Below are positions 47,201-59,524 of a stretch of 64,000 bases of DNA, piece by piece. Under the pieces are notes generated by a model that made no database searches, was not told the origin of the DNA, and saw only the letters and a program-made list of their open reading frames with translations. Position 1 is the stretch's first letter. Each line of letters opens with the position of its first letter. Origin of the DNA: Paragyromitra xinjiangensis (Eukaryota; Ascomycota; Pezizomycetes; Pezizales; Discinaceae); assembly GCA_038503065.1 (NCBI GenBank), contig JBCAMK010000014.1, positions 806,001 through 870,000 on the forward strand, written 5' to 3'. The position numbers and the translations under genes are program-made.

Positions 47201-49538
47201 GGCGGTAGACGTTTGTGGGGACGACGGGCCCTTGAAGATATTCTCGAGTATCTCCGAGGAGGCACGGTCGAATCTATTGTTCTACCTCACGCTGACACTA
47301 GAGCTTGCAAAAGATAATGTCGGAATCACAGGCACTAATGATCTTTGGATGGGGAACTCCGCAGAGGTTGAAACAGAGGTTCTCGAGTTTGTTTCCAGTG
47401 CACAGCAATTCATTGCTAAGTGCGTCAAGGAAGGTGAAGCTGCGGTGTATTTGGTTATTGACAGACTTATGGAAATGTCTTTAGAAAAGAACACGAAGGG
47501 GTTCTACGCTGCGAGGGTTTTGGCAGGATTAATTTCGGATCTCGCGGAACACCAGATGATTGGTGCTGAGAAAGTACAAGGCTGGATCAAGTCTGTGAAT
47601 GTGAGGAAGGGAACGGATGTGTTTAGAAGTACTGCGATATTGACGGGATTGTCGGGATCGCTGGAACATAGTAGGGATGCTGATAGACTACGGAATGAGC
47701 TGGCGAGTGATTTGACGGGTGTTCCGGCTTCAAAGGCAGGGGGCGAGGGGTTGAGGAAATTGATATTTCTGAATGCAGTGTTGCCAAAGCCAGGAGAGGA
47801 TACTACGCCTTTGCCACCACAACGCACGATCTTTTTAATTAAGCATCTTCTCTCCTGGTTCGAAGATGAAGCTTTTGCGTCGGATCCCAACCTGGCAGTC
47901 ATTACGGAGGCTGCGAAGGTCTTCGCGAGTATCCTCCCAGCTATTAATGCACTCTATGGCGAACATTGGCAGTCACTATGTGATTTTGTTGTCAACTGCT
48001 GGCAGATGTGCGTCCAGATGGGGGACCAGGATGTTCCGCTTGTTTTCGCAACTTTGAAGCTCTTCCAGACACTCAAGTCATCCCGTCACGAGAACGATGA
48101 CATTGAGGATGCGTGGAATAACTCCGCCGCCTCTCTTTATAATGCGTTAATAAATCTACTGCGCAACTCGCATCACGCAGACGAGCAGCACCTGCCGCGG
48201 AACTTATGCAATGCTCTAATGGCCCGGCAGACGAAGGCTATGGATCTGAAGTATTTGGAGTCACCAAATGAGATTTATCCACTATTGAATGTAAAGTCGA
48301 GACCTATACAGGAAGCTGCGTTTGAATTGCTACACCGGCATATTCCGTCTGCGCAAGAGCAGGTTTCTATCGATGCAGCATTTTCGAAGGAGGATACTTT
48401 CCAGCTTCAGCTCCCAGCAGAATTATTGTCACTTGTTCTTGAGCCACCAACTATTGCTGCTGTGGAAGAATTGAGTTTCGTTAGGAGCATGCCTTTGACG
48501 CTTCGGGGTTATCTACTGACATGGATATTGATTTTCGATCACTTTGAGAATTCGGTAGGCTCCTCGGAACCAGTTATGGGATATTGGATGCTAACAATTG
48601 TTACTGTAGTCGTTCAAGGTTAAATTGGCCTATGTCGAGAATCTAAAGGAGGGTGGATATTTAACTGGCCTTCTCGACTTTGTATTCGACTTTCTTGACC
48701 GCGCCGGGGGAAAGTTCATTGACGCCTCCAGGTTTCAGATCGAAGAATACAACCTCGACGAGAAAGATGACCCAGAGAAAGATACCCAATGGCTTCTAAT
48801 CCACCTTTACTACCTATCTCTTCGTTTCACTCCCTCATTAGCCAAGAATTGGTGGTTAGACTGCAAGTCCCGACAAAAGGTCCTCTTGGTAGAGGAATTC
48901 ACAAAGAAGTACATGTCCCCGCTCATCATCGACAAAGAACTACAGTCTGTTCGTGATTGGATTCAAGAGCAGCCTGCGTCAGCGTCTGGGGGGGAAGAGC
49001 AGGAAATGCAAGTTAAAATCTCGAGGGGTGCGGCGAAGGAGGTGACAACAAAAGAGGTGATGGCGGAAGTGACAGCGGTGTACCCGATTGACGATCAGAA
49101 GATGGAGATGGTAGTAAGACTTCCATCGACATTCCCGCTAAAACCGGTCAAGATCGAGGGTGTGGAAAGGGTTGGTTTGAATAAGGAGGAGTTCAGAAAG
49201 TTGCAGATGGCATCGCAGGCCATGATCAATTTCAACGTAAGAGAATTCCTAAACAAAAAGCCTCATGCTCCGAAGTTAATACTCAGTGGCCTATGTAGAG
49301 CGCATCAATTATTGATGGTCTAACGCTTTTCCGCAAGAACGTTCAGCTCCATATCGAGGGAGTCGCCGAGTGTGCTATTTGTTACAGTATTCTCGCTGTA
49401 ACACCAGACAGAGCACTCCCAAAGAAAGCTTGCTCGACTTGCAAGCACAAGTTCCACTCCACATGTCTACTTAAGTGGTTTAAGACCAGTAATTCTTCTT
49501 CGTGTCCACTCTGCCGCACGTCGTTTTCTTTCTACTAG
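44233..49538 (+). CDS. LTN1: E3 ubiquitin ligase listerin (Ltn1/Rkr1)
   Basis: Six exons (44233-44523, 44648-45041, 45098-46158, 46206-48554, 48610-49236, 49299-49538) join in frame to 1653 residues, between the yeast (1562) and human (1766) lengths. The N-terminus has the conserved FGSPNTFSS and SHLVVLFKNLSKKDDTTKAK. Then comes a long HEAT-repeat solenoid. The C-terminus has the RWD-type region and a RING-v domain: CAICYSIL, CSTCKHKFHSTCLLKWF and CPLCRTSF, with all eight zinc ligands. Ltn1 ubiquitinates nascent chains stuck on 60S subunits in the ribosome quality control complex with Rqc2 and Cdc48. The donor of the second intron could instead be at 45056; the one chosen gives GHLISELPLEEL. 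Introns are 47-124 nt. Confidence 0.95.
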
Positions 49539-51299
49539 GTAGGTTTAGTGGGGTTATTTGTGGAGCGAGGAGGAAAAGGAAAATAACTGTAATTACCTAC
49601 TGTAAACTTGAGCAATTGACTTATTTCTGTACGAACCGCACCACTGAAACTGTGAAACGAAAGTTTCGGGATGTGAGACCAAACGCTCATGTGACATCAT
49701 GCAAGGTAGCTACTCAAGCACATTACATGCATCTAGATCTCCGAGTAAGGATTTTGTGAACCCAACAGTACACGCACGCGGCAAACCGTTGCCCAGAAGT
49801 CGAGTCTCAAGGTGATGACTTGTCTAGAACCAGACAGCAACAAGCTTTCGGCTCCGAAGACAACAGCTCACAACTGGAATCGGATGTAGTCAATATTCTC
49901 CTATAAACTGAGACATTGAGCTACCCTTTTGAGCAAATGACCGAGATTCATATGCAGGGTGCCGAGAAGATGGCAGGAATTAAACTCTAGACCTAGATTA
50001 GTATCACGCGCACTCACTCGGGCGCAAACATACATGTACTATTAAAGCAGCCAAAATCTCTAGTACCAAAAGGAAATTCGAGTCTCTGGTAGGTTTTAAA
50101 CTCAATCTTCAGAATCCCCTGCTATCCACCCTACCTCGCGCCCAGGGTTCGAGGCGTAGCCCTAAAGTTCGTATCCCACGTGCCTCTAGTAAGGCAACTA
50201 CAAATACCCTAAAACAGAACGTTCAATAAATAGGATGGACAAGACACATATATCAACCTTCAATTTTTATCCCCCCCTCCCCCCACAAACCCTCTTCTCT
50301 CTTCTCCCTAGCTTTAGAACAAAATCCTAACTCATTTAAAGAATAAATCACAAACTGTTAATGCGCCGCTGTACCCACAACGTCCAGTCTTAGTTAAATT
50401 CCGTCAGGATTCCATCATCGACCACGCGTGTATGTCTTAGATTTTTCAAGAGTAGTAGCTTTACTTGGATATAACTGATTTTACGAAACCTGCCAAATCT
50501 GAGACAGGCTTGTTAACAACTAATACAATTGGGCTGACTGAGTCTGCGCCGTCCCCATAGCCCTACGCCTTTTTCATACACCCCAACCCGAGTGAGAGTT
50601 CGATGATTCCGCATCATGCACGCTGCGGGTCATCGCGTTGAATTCAGGCTAAACCACTTTGAGTTAATACCTCATCTCAAAAGAGACGACGATAAGCCGT
50701 GGGCTTTGAAATGCAAATTTTTCCCTCGCGAATTAGACGTGAAGAGATTTCAACAACACGTTACGTTCCCAGGAACTAAAGCGGCTAGGGTGCATGCAAG
50801 ACACGATTCATAAAGGTACCAGTTAACAAAATCGTCACTTGCTCTACACTTAGCAACACAGCATCAAAATGTGAGCCTAGGTGCAAAACGACTAAAAAAA
50901 TTGCGAAAAGACAACACACGAGACAGGATCAACCATGAAAGCAAGTAAACGCAGAAACTACCAAACCCAATGCGGACGCACCATACCACACCGTAAAAAT
51001 TGAACCCGAAAAAGTAGTAGGTACATCCACCCTAAATCAAGGAAATGAAAGCAACAGACGCAAGAATAAACAGTACGAAAACATTAAACTTCGTTAACAC
51101 CATAAATCCTATCCCCTGCTACATCCAACCATATCACCAAGCAATCCCTAAAAAAAAGCAAGAAAAAAAATACAGTCCCCAGTCCTCCCCCCCCATCCGC
51201 GTTTTTTACCTTCTAACCCCAACAAATCATACCCACCAGATATTTACCGTCACAAGTTCAACATCTTAAAAGAAATAGCTGCTTTTAATCTTGATAGAC
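49539..51299. other. Intergenic, no gene seen
   Basis: This 1.8-kb spacer lies between the 3' ends of LTN1 and RTN1. It contains one TACATGTA (50031) and an A-rich tract near 50870-51170, probably RTN1 3' UTR. A 65-codon frame at 50616 has no recognisable relative. Confidence 0.55.
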
Positions 51300-52712
51300 T
51301 TAAGCAAGGATAGGTTGCTCGGGCCTATACTCGGAGTACTTCGCGCCATTGGCACCATTGACACCATTGAGGCCATTGACACCGTTGGCACCATTGGCAC
51401 CATTGAGAGCTGGCTCATGTACCGGGGCGGTAGGGAACTCCCTCTTGGTAGTGGCAGCAGGTGAGGTACCGCGAACGTTTTGGGTATAGCCCTGAACCTT
51501 CTGGGAAAGATCACCAGCAGTAGCACGAGCGCGGGCTGCAGCTTCTCCGGCGTATTTCTCGGTAAGTTGACGTCCGTTAGCGAGCTGAGCATTAACCAGC
51601 TCGTTGCCCTGACGAATCTGCTCGTCGATGAACTCCTGGTTCTGAAGATAGATCAAAGGAGCCGTGAAAGCAGTGATGGTGGCTAGAAAATGATAGATAT
51701 TAGTATTTAGAAAGCTAGAAGGAAAGTTCGCCAAGAAAAACAGCTTAATATGAGGTGTCACTTACTAAGGAGTAAAAGAGCCCAAAATGGAATGTACTTG
51801 ATAAGGAAATATCCGGTAAACGTGGCCACAAATGCCTAAATTTTTAGTTAGCGGATAAGCACGAAAGGAGCATTAAAGAAAGTAAGGGTACTCACAACAA
51901 TGGTAGCGAAGATATTCTCTACAAATACAACTCTTTGGAACTCAAGAATGAAAAAGTTGGCCAGGTCATGGATCTCGTTAAACAATTTATCGACTGACTC
52001 TCTCGGGATAGTGTAGTAACGGTTGGGGCGCATCGACGAAACGACACCCTTTGCACCAAAGGGTTTGCCAGCTACCTCAAGGAGAGCCACGGCTGCAAGT
52101 TATCACATAAATTAGTTTTGATGCACAAGAACTGAAACGCACCATACATCCCTGCAGCGGGACCGGCACTCAAACGGGAAAAGGGTGAAACTCACAGGCG
52201 AAGACGAGATAAGCAGCCTTAAAGACGTAACGAAGCACATTGACAAAGTGGAAAGCAGAAATCAAGGAGATAACAGAGAAAAAGAAGAAACCGGTAGCAC
52301 GCGGGTACTTCCACTGGACACATTTCACATACGTCAGCCGCAACTCAAAATCCTCGGAAGTCGAGATAAGGTCGAGATAGAGAAACTAACCGTGAAAAGG
52401 TCATAAAAAAAGCTGTGATAATGTGTCAGAGGTTGTTCTCCATTATCAAACTGATCATTCCTGGCGGCAGAATTTGCAAGCCCTAGGAAATCGTTTTTCG
52501 TGTTCTGAACTGCTGGGTGGGACCCTGCTACTTGTCAATATATCATACGGTAAAAAGGCAACGGAAAATAACTGCAAAGACCATAATCAGCGAAATCCGA
52601 GTAGCAGAAGAGAGAAGGACAAATGTCCAAACGAGGAAGAAACCCCTACCTAACCGTTCAAGAACTGCTGAGTAGACCCCTCTGATGAGGTGGAAGAAGT
52701 GGGTGACTCCAT
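51300..52712 (-). CDS. RTN1: Reticulon-like ER-shaping protein Rtn1
   Basis: Six exons (52712-52655, 52524-52391, 52313-52196, 52092-51896, 51835-51766, 51682-51300) join in frame to 319 residues. The reticulon homology domain holds two long hydrophobic hairpins: TGFFFFSVISLISAFHFVNV with LRYVFKAAYLVFA, and ENIFATIV with GYFLIKYIPFWALLLL and APLIYLQNQEFID. Between them is the conserved linker VAGKPFGAKGVVSSMRPNRY. The C-terminal tail is low-complexity, with NGANGVNG repeats. Reticulons bend the ER membrane into tubules. All introns are GT...AG with phases that match. The first exon codes for a Ser/Thr-rich N-terminus (MESPTSSTSSEGS). Confidence 0.94.
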
Positions 52713-53630
52713 GACAAAGGATATGGGAATATGGCTCAGGGCAGAAAGTTGAACGAATCAGAAGCAGTAAATATAACTGAGATTTTGACGAGGATGAGGA
52801 TGAGGATGAGGATGAGCAGAGAAAAAGGGTGGATCGATGGAGTTTATGTGAAGAGGAAGAGATGAGTAGAAGAAGGAGGTGGGAAGTTATGGGGGGTTTT
52901 TTTATCAAGGGACACTTGAGGGCTTCGGCGTGTCGTGTGCGACTGCAGGGGAGCACACAATAAAAGTCTCGCTTCCGGCCAATTACGTCGTGGCTGGTAT
53001 CAGCGGCAATGCTTTGGTCCGGCCGAACTAAGTCTGTGGCACAGTCACTCAGCCTAAGTGCTCGGATTCCTCCAAGGAAGAGAGCAAGCCCACGCGCATA
53101 CGTCAGACTATCGCATGTGAAAATGGCGCCGAACGCGTTACGGCCAGATCCAAGGCCAGAACGCTGATCCCCTCGCCTTTGAAAAAGCCCTTCCGCATCC
53201 TGAGACGCTTCAACGGATTCCTTGCTCTGCTCATGCGGGAAACGCATTTCAAGAACATTGCGAAACGGATGTGTTGCAGCCCACTAGCCACATCGATCGT
53301 CACGGTGAAGTCATCGCGGATCACGCCACACAGGCCGCTGAGTAAACTTTCGGATATCCACTCTTGAACTCGGTGACGACTATGAAGACTTATCCAGGTA
53401 CCGACAGCAGGACCAGCGGAAGTTATGGTCTAGAAAAAAATGATCAAAAATCTCAAAAACCAGCGATAGAAGGGGTTGGAGATATCCAGGAGCTCAAGAT
53501 AAGCTTCGCGAGTAAATTGCTTTAATTTGTTGTGCAGGCAAAAGATCCTGGCATGGAACATCCCGACGAAATGACGATAGAGTACAAAAATAAAGCACCC
53601 AAAACCCAAAAACACCCATGAAACACCACC
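52713..53630. other. Intergenic, RTN1 promoter
   Basis: This stretch contains a short GATGAG tandem at about 52787-52814 upstream of RTN1. A long antisense-type frame (52543-53247) through this stretch overlaps the RTN1 first exon and looks spurious. No other gene was seen. Confidence 0.55.
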
Positions 53631-54473
53631 CTACGAAATCAACTGCTGACTACTCCTGAATGTATTCAATTCTTGTTCCGTCAACTCGCGCAACTTATTT
53701 GTGCTCGCAGCAGTGCCGGTAACTGCCCCCTTAGCGACTTCAATGCCTCTTGAAATTGCAGTCCCCTTCTGGATGGAATACGTCGCCGTTTTCGCGTGTA
53801 CCTTGATGATAGCTAAACGCGGGTCATCGGGACCACCATTATGAATCCCATCCCCAAGATCTCCGAACCAAGCTTTCAAATAGGGAGTGTAATATCTAAA
53901 CAGCCACGAAATTCAGTATAATTACACTGAAGCCAAACGATTTACGAGGACTTACTGCTTAACCTTCTCTTTGTGACTATCGATATCAGCAACACCACTG
54001 ATGGACGCCCATTCGCCCTAGATTCAAGATTCAGCATTGCGCGACTTACAACTAGGAGCAGGACCCAAAAAATACCGTAGAGTTTTTCAGGAATGACAAG
54101 TTTACATGAGGGTCCAGGTGCAATTCGTCTGTCTTTCCAGTTTCGGTATTGGTATAGAATAGGAAATCAATTGTATCTTCCTATCACCCAGAAATCTCCG
54201 GTCTCAGCATTGCTAGTTCAATTCCCTCAGGTCTCAAGAAAGAAAACGTACCCTCGCAGCCACTGCCATACACCGACTAACCAACAACCCCGAGTCTCTC
54301 TGTCTTGTAACCATCATACCAAATTTCAATCCCTCAATAAAAGACACCAAATCCTCCACTTTCTCCTTCAGAGAAGTCGTGGTGTCCAAGTTTTTCTCCT
54401 TGTACGGATCAGCATGTTGTGTATTAGTGGTGGAAAAAGCTCCAGCAGCATTATTCGCGTGAGTGCTCGTCAT
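53631..54473 (-). CDS. bli-3: BLI-3-like flavin-binding (PNPOx-fold) protein
   Basis: Four exons (54473-54252, 54180-54076, 54017-53956, 53895-53631) join in frame to 217 residues, close to the Neurospora blue-light-induced protein BLI-3 and the general stress protein 26 group. Landmarks are DPYKEKNLD, KEKVEDLVSFIE, GMMVTRQRDSGLLVSRCMAV and DFLFYTNTETGKTDEL. Then come FLKNSTGEWASISG, YYTPYLKAWFGDLGDG and DDPRLAIIKV, ending with a typical VTGTAASTNKLRELTEQE tail. The split-barrel fold binds FMN, and the protein is light- or stress-induced in fungi, with no firmly defined reaction. The start ATG opens a Thr/Asn-rich leader (MTSTHANNAAGAFS) usual for the family. Confidence 0.93.
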
Positions 54474-56520
54474 TTTCGATGAGTAGTATCTCGAGCTTTG
54501 TTGATGTAGTAAAATATACGATCTTGAAATAACGGGAAGTGATAGTTCACGTTTGTATACAGTTAATCTGCGCAAAAGAGACAGAGGAACTCTTGAGGGC
54601 AGAATCGAAGTCATATATATTTGCAAGAAAAAAGATCCTAGTATTCAAATCAAGCCTGCGAGAGCGGTCAGAAAAGGTCAGAAGCGGCAAGAGTCGAGTG
54701 GAACGTATATCAATGACAAGGGTGTTTTAAAAATCATTGGGCTGCAGATTCGAGTTGATCATCCGGGGATAACCTGCGAGGATCAACTCCCTGGTCCTCG
54801 TCAACATTTCATCATATCTGCACTTCCCAAAGCAAAGATTCCCCTCTTTGCACGATCCGTCATCAGACATCCCTTTCGAGTAAATTGTGGGGTTGGAGGG
54901 TGGGTAGGGTTCAGATTATCTTAATGTATTAATAGCATATCCGCCAGTTTCGTCAACATCAAGTTATCTATGACGGAGCCACACAATCATGACGGCTACA
55001 ATTCTTAGTAATCCAGTGCAGCCGTGATCGCCTCCTTTGTTCTCCATACGGCGCTCGCCATCCCTTTGTGCTTCATTCCATTCCCCGTAATCGGATTCGT
55101 CTATCTCTCTATCCACGAGTTTCACCGAGCCACGATACAGATACAGCATTCACCAGATCAACTAAGACAAAACCCTCATTTTTCCCGTTTTTGGTTATCT
55201 GGTCACTCTCATGACCGAGCGTGGTTAATGACGTGAAGTTACCGCGGGCGTATTGTTGCGGCATAGTCCGAGTTATCGCTGGTGACCTCAGCGGCTCTGT
55301 TCGGTCTTGGCTATGACGGAAGCGATTTAGAGCCTCAACATCCATGCACTTCACTCAATGTCTCATATACCATAGCACCTTTAGCGATTAAATTAATCAG
55401 GTGTGAACGAACAAACATACGTGTAAATAGATTACGGGAGAAAAATTTACTTGCTTTGCTGCCTAGAGTGAATTGTGACGAGTTCTGCCCTGTGTTCGTC
55501 TATTGGTGAACTTTTAGCAAATGATCGGTTGTAGTAACACCCTACTCTATTCGACTCAGCCTTATGCTATTTTTAGGAAGAACCATCTGTTATGCAGAAT
55601 TCATAAAGCAACCCATAGATTTATCCCTCTTTTTGAAAAGGTACAAATAGAACTAAGGTTCACCAGTTATCACTCGGTGAATATTTAGCCTACTTTGTCG
55701 GAGAAGCTTCCCAATACGAAGTTGCTTAGGTGTGTGGTTTTGGGGCACGGAAATTAATGAGACAAACATCCAAGCACGCAGGCACCCGAGAGGGCTGCCA
55801 CCTGAGTATATAGGCCGGAGGGCGCTGCCAGCCTCTAGAGAATAAACAATCAATACTTTCCTCTCCCTATATGCCTACTGTTCCAACATACTTTACTCAG
55901 AAAGAGAAGTAGGCAAATATGTTGCTTTCTCGCTGAAGGCTACTCTGAGGTACCAGAGACTAGGAGACGGGTGTAAGGCTTCAATGTGGGGTGTAAACCA
56001 TGGAAATTCTTGATAGTTCTTCTGGAACCTTCCACAAAGAGACTAGCGCCTCCAACACGCACTGGCTATTCGTGGGTGCAATAGTCTCGTGCCTACATTT
56101 CGGTCGTCCAGATTTTTTCGATATCTGACGTTCAAAATCTGTATTCTTCTGGGAAAAACCGCATCCCCACCAAAAGTAAGTAGTCACTTTCCCAAAAGGC
56201 CTGAGAGCGAGGCTAGGGTGCGAAGTGTACTTATTTCATGCTTGAAATAGCATTCACTCACTTCACCCGTATGCTAAGAGGATCAATTCTGCAAAGAATA
56301 CAAACTTCCCTCCCGGTACATGACTCGACTAGACTCATACAAAGAGTTTTCCCCTAAAATTCCGTATCCAACATTTTCTATTCCGAAGCTTAGGCATTTG
56401 TCCAAAAGCAATCTTCGCACGCAAAAATACGGAGTGACCTTTTGAGCAAGTAAAATCACTAGCCAACATGACAAACCCATGTTGGTGTACACGTTCCTTT
56501 AACATTCGAGACAGCCTACT
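54474..56520. other. Intergenic, no gene seen
   Basis: This 2-kb spacer has only short frames without a recognisable product. It includes the BLI-3 promoter on its left side and the 3' flank of the F-box gene on its right. No repeat or RNA gene was seen. Confidence 0.5.
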
Positions 56521-57516
56521 TTACCCCCTGTCATTATCAAGGTCGTACTTCGCGATTAACTCCTCCACACTCATCTTTGAATAATCTTCCAAAAAGGTAT
56601 CCTCGAATTCGTCCCATTGGGATGTCTCTAGATTGCTGGTTTCGTTAAGATAGCAAACCATCTTTGAGAGAAGGCAAGGGTTTTTTTTGTCCATGCACAT
56701 GACCATATTTTGGTGCGAACCACATAGACCAAATATACCAGGGCGCGGGAGGAATTTTTGGCATATCCAGTAGGTAGACCGACTTACAGCGTATGATACC
56801 TTGCATAGGTTGATGTGTCTTTCTTTAGTCCAAGCTTTGCGGTGTGCAAGCATAGTGATGCTCTCATGCTCCAACTGCAAGCCCATTTGCCACATTTGGT
56901 AAAATAACGTTGGATGAAAAGGAACGGTCAGAGTATAAGGTAGCTCCCAGTTTTCCCGGGGAGCTCCAGCTTTGGCCTCCAAGTCGCGCGCGACGACGTT
57001 AAAGAACCGTTGGTTGCTCAAAATACGGTGAATGTCCCCTCTACATAGAACGAACCCTGTCTCGAGGCCTTTTTTGACGGCGGCGTAGATTTTTTCTATT
57101 TCCCGGGGGGGAACCCTTATTCTAACCTCTAACGGAGACCATTGCAATCTCGTACCGAATGTCCCCCCTCTAAATAATTGTGCTTCGGGAGCTTTTTCGT
57201 AGTTTCGTTGGTACAACAAGATGGTCGTGACTGCCTCCCAGGCATCAATCCCAACTATGTTCTGGGCAATTTTAGTCCAGATAGAAATCCTGTAGGTATC
57301 AAAGAGTCGAAAGCACACAGGGGAAGACCTAATTAGTGCACAGAGCTCCCTGAAGTTGCTAAGGGATCCGAGAATCTCGAGAATGACATCAGGAGAGAGT
57401 GTTTCTAGAGTAGGCCCTGGGTTGCAAGATGTAGGGGAATCATCGGGAACGAGTTTAGACCCGGGCCGCTTGAGGAATAAATGAGGGGCGATAAGACCGA
57501 GAGTGGGTTGAGACAT
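56521..57516 (-). CDS. F-box-like domain protein, hypothetical
   Basis: This is a single exon of 331 residues. An F-box-like segment lies at about 36-75 (LETLSPDVILEILGSLSNFRELCALIRSS in outline), the pattern of short fungal F-box proteins. It is followed by VCFRLFDTYRISIWTKIAQN, typical of the region after such F-boxes. The rest is alpha-helical by eye with cysteines clustered near 255-290, and the C-terminus is acidic (EDTFLEDYSKMSVEELIAKY). It has no leucine-rich, WD or ankyrin repeats. If real, it would be an SCF adaptor of unknown target. Confidence 0.7.
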   Translation of the reverse strand: MSQPTLGLIAPHLFLKRPGSKLVPDDSPTSCNPGPTLETLSPDVILEILGSLSNFRELCALIRSSPVCFRLFDTYRISIWTKIAQNIVGIDAWEAVTTILLYQRNYEKAPEAQLFRGGTFGTRLQWSPLEVRIRVPPREIEKIYAAVKKGLETGFVLCRGDIHRILSNQRFFNVVARDLEAKAGAPRENWELPYTLTVPFHPTLFYQMWQMGLQLEHESITMLAHRKAWTKERHINLCKVSYAVSRSTYWICQKFLPRPGIFGLCGSHQNMVMCMDKKNPCLLSKMVCYLNETSNLETSQWDEFEDTFLEDYSKMSVEELIAKYDLDNDRG

Positions 57517-57674
57517 TTATTGGTAAGTGCTGGATGGACGAATGAATGTTGAGAAATGGGTGTCTGTAGGGGCTGGAGTAAAAGAGACGAACGGACACAT
57601 ATCTACATGTGCATATATATCTACAAGTGAATTACCCTGCTAAACTTTTTCATAGCACCCCCAATCAAGAAAAC

Positions 57675-58148
57675 TACATGTATGTAAGGGAACCCCAAGA
57701 CACCATCAGTGACCTACATGTGATTGATTTTAAGTAATACATATCGCGGAAACGAAGCGAGTGAAGTGAGAAGCGAGGAATATTTTGCTTCTCAGCTGAG
57801 TGGACCATTAGCTGGCTGGGTTGGATACATGTAGATAAGAGGGAAAGAGTCACCATGAATTAATATACATGTACCTTTGCTGCCAAATCCATCCTACTAC
57901 ATGTACTTCCTCCTACCTCCCTAGCAAACAGCCTGCTACATAGCCGCAGCTCAAAGCACAGGCAGGAAGCAAAAAACTAAACTGGCTCTGGCGGAGATCT
58001 GGACAGCAAAACCAAACCTGTCTCTAGAATCTTGCTGGGGGCCGATAGGGCGAAGGGCGAAGGGCGAAGCGTTAACCACTGCACCACTTTTTTTGCCATC
58101 ATGTTTGTTTCTTAGTTCACCACAACCCATTGGATATTATTACATGTA
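57675..58148. repeat. Cluster of TACATGTA palindromes
   Basis: The octamer occurs at 57675, 57836, 57866, 57898 and 58141, with near-matches between. The cluster lies 160-630 bases upstream of the F-box-like gene. See the findings for the window-wide count. Confidence 0.8.
58040..58085 (-). other. tRNA-like A-box stretch with GGGCGAA tandem
   Basis: On the minus strand the sequence reads GTGGTGCAGTGGTTAACGC, which contains an A-box match (TGGTGCAGTGG), just after a run of As. Three copies of a 7-base GGGCGAA unit lie next to it. No B box is visible, so this is at most a truncated tRNA or SINE relic. Confidence 0.3.
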
Positions 58149-58425
58149 AGTCCAAGCGGTAGAAAACTCGGTTAACGAAGCCACCCCAAGGTCGGCCATC
58201 GGATTTTTTTCCCCGCACATACTCATCACAGGAAACCACTCGATGCACTTAGACATCCTTTGTGTTGGATATTTGCTTCCATTCGTGCCTTTTGAGCTCT
58301 ATTCTACTATCTGGTCTTATTATTCCCCCCCGCCTACGTAGGGTTTCCTATGCCTACGTAAACTTTTCCATTCAGGCTTCCCACTATCCCTCGTCTAGCA
58401 TTCGTTAGTTATGTTTATTAAGCGC

Positions 58426-59092
58426 CTATTCCGCATATTTGGAGGCTGCTTTAGGCTTAGAGGCGTTAGCTAGCGAGTCATATGGAAGCCGCCCAATCGG
58501 CTGATTAGCAGGATATATAAGGTTTTTGGCTTCTTTCTGCCACACGCGATATTCTTGTACTCTATAACAATGAAACCATGAGTTAACAAAAAAAGCCTCT
58601 GCTTCTTTCCTCTCTTCTGTATCTTTCCTATCAGGCCTTCTATAGCAGCACTGAATATCACTTCTTCTCCTACTTACTCCACTTTGTTGGAGATATATCA
58701 GCTTCCGGATGCGGGCTTCCTTACGTGTTTCCACTGTTGCAGCCGTTTCATAGGCTCTGTTTATTTGGCGGGTATTCGGACTGTGCCGAACTGCTTTAGG
58801 AGACCGGCAAGCCATTTGGTGAAGCCCTTTCTACTAGTACTAATTAAATATGTTGAAAGTAGAGCTTAAGGTTTGATATAGGGTGAATAGTAAATAGCTA
58901 TAGATTCTCCAGAGAATACAGCCAAATGAAGAAGAAACTAGAAACGACTGTCCGAACATGTACAAAGAAAGCGGTAACAGGTACGAAAATAGTTAGGAAA
59001 TCATACCTTCAATAGAATACCTGTATAGGCTTTCGCCTATAGCAAACAAGCAAGCAATCTACTGATTACACAAAACTGTTCCTACATTGTTC
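58426..59092. repeat. Dispersed repeat, copy 3, with an open ORF
   Basis: The plus strand at 58701-58835 and 59015-59092 matches the other two copies. On the minus strand an intact 129-codon frame (58815-58426) starts MACRSPKAVRHSPNTRQIN and continues RAYETAATVETRKEARIRK. It then has a basic, Cys-containing middle. The other copies hold the same start but are frameshifted. The family is likely a fragment of a transposon ORF, but I do not recognise the protein. Confidence 0.6.
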
Positions 59093-59524
59093 AGGTAGGT
59101 TTATCGTCAGGCGCATCTAGTAAATATCCTTTCTACGGTTTTCTACTGTATCGTGTCAAGGCTCGTACTGCGCGCATCTTTCTTTGCATTTCCTACATAT
59201 AACTTGAAGAAAACTAGATGCCTTTGCACCTAATAAATCAATATTCCCCCAAACAATATAACAGTAATAATCGTAATAATTAGATATCAAATCTAACCAT
59301 ACTAGAAAAAACCCATGCAAACACACCCACAACCAACCCTCCCATCCTCATCCATTGAAATAAAAACACCATTTCCACATGCAATTTATATCCCCATCAG
59401 CCCTACGCCACGGGCGACAAGCGAAAAAAAAACGAAAAAAACCGGGTATGAACACAAGCTAGTAATTACAACCGTAAAACAACATCAACCACATAACCCC
59501 AGTAACCATTCATCGTAGTAGCAC

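Larger units (their letters stand above)
57517..59524. other. Intergenic with palindrome cluster and repeat copy 3
   Basis: This spacer lies between the F-box-like gene (its promoter side) and the 3' end of BIR1. It holds a cluster of TACATGTA sites, a GGGCGAA tandem next to an A-box-like stretch, and the largest copy of the dispersed repeat. The A-rich part from 59200 is probably BIR1 3' UTR. Confidence 0.6.

Noticed and set aside
52543..53247. 234-codon frame upstream of and overlapping RTN1
   Set aside because: It overlaps the RTN1 first exon in another frame and has a Ser run from a GATGAG microsatellite, with no recognisable protein.
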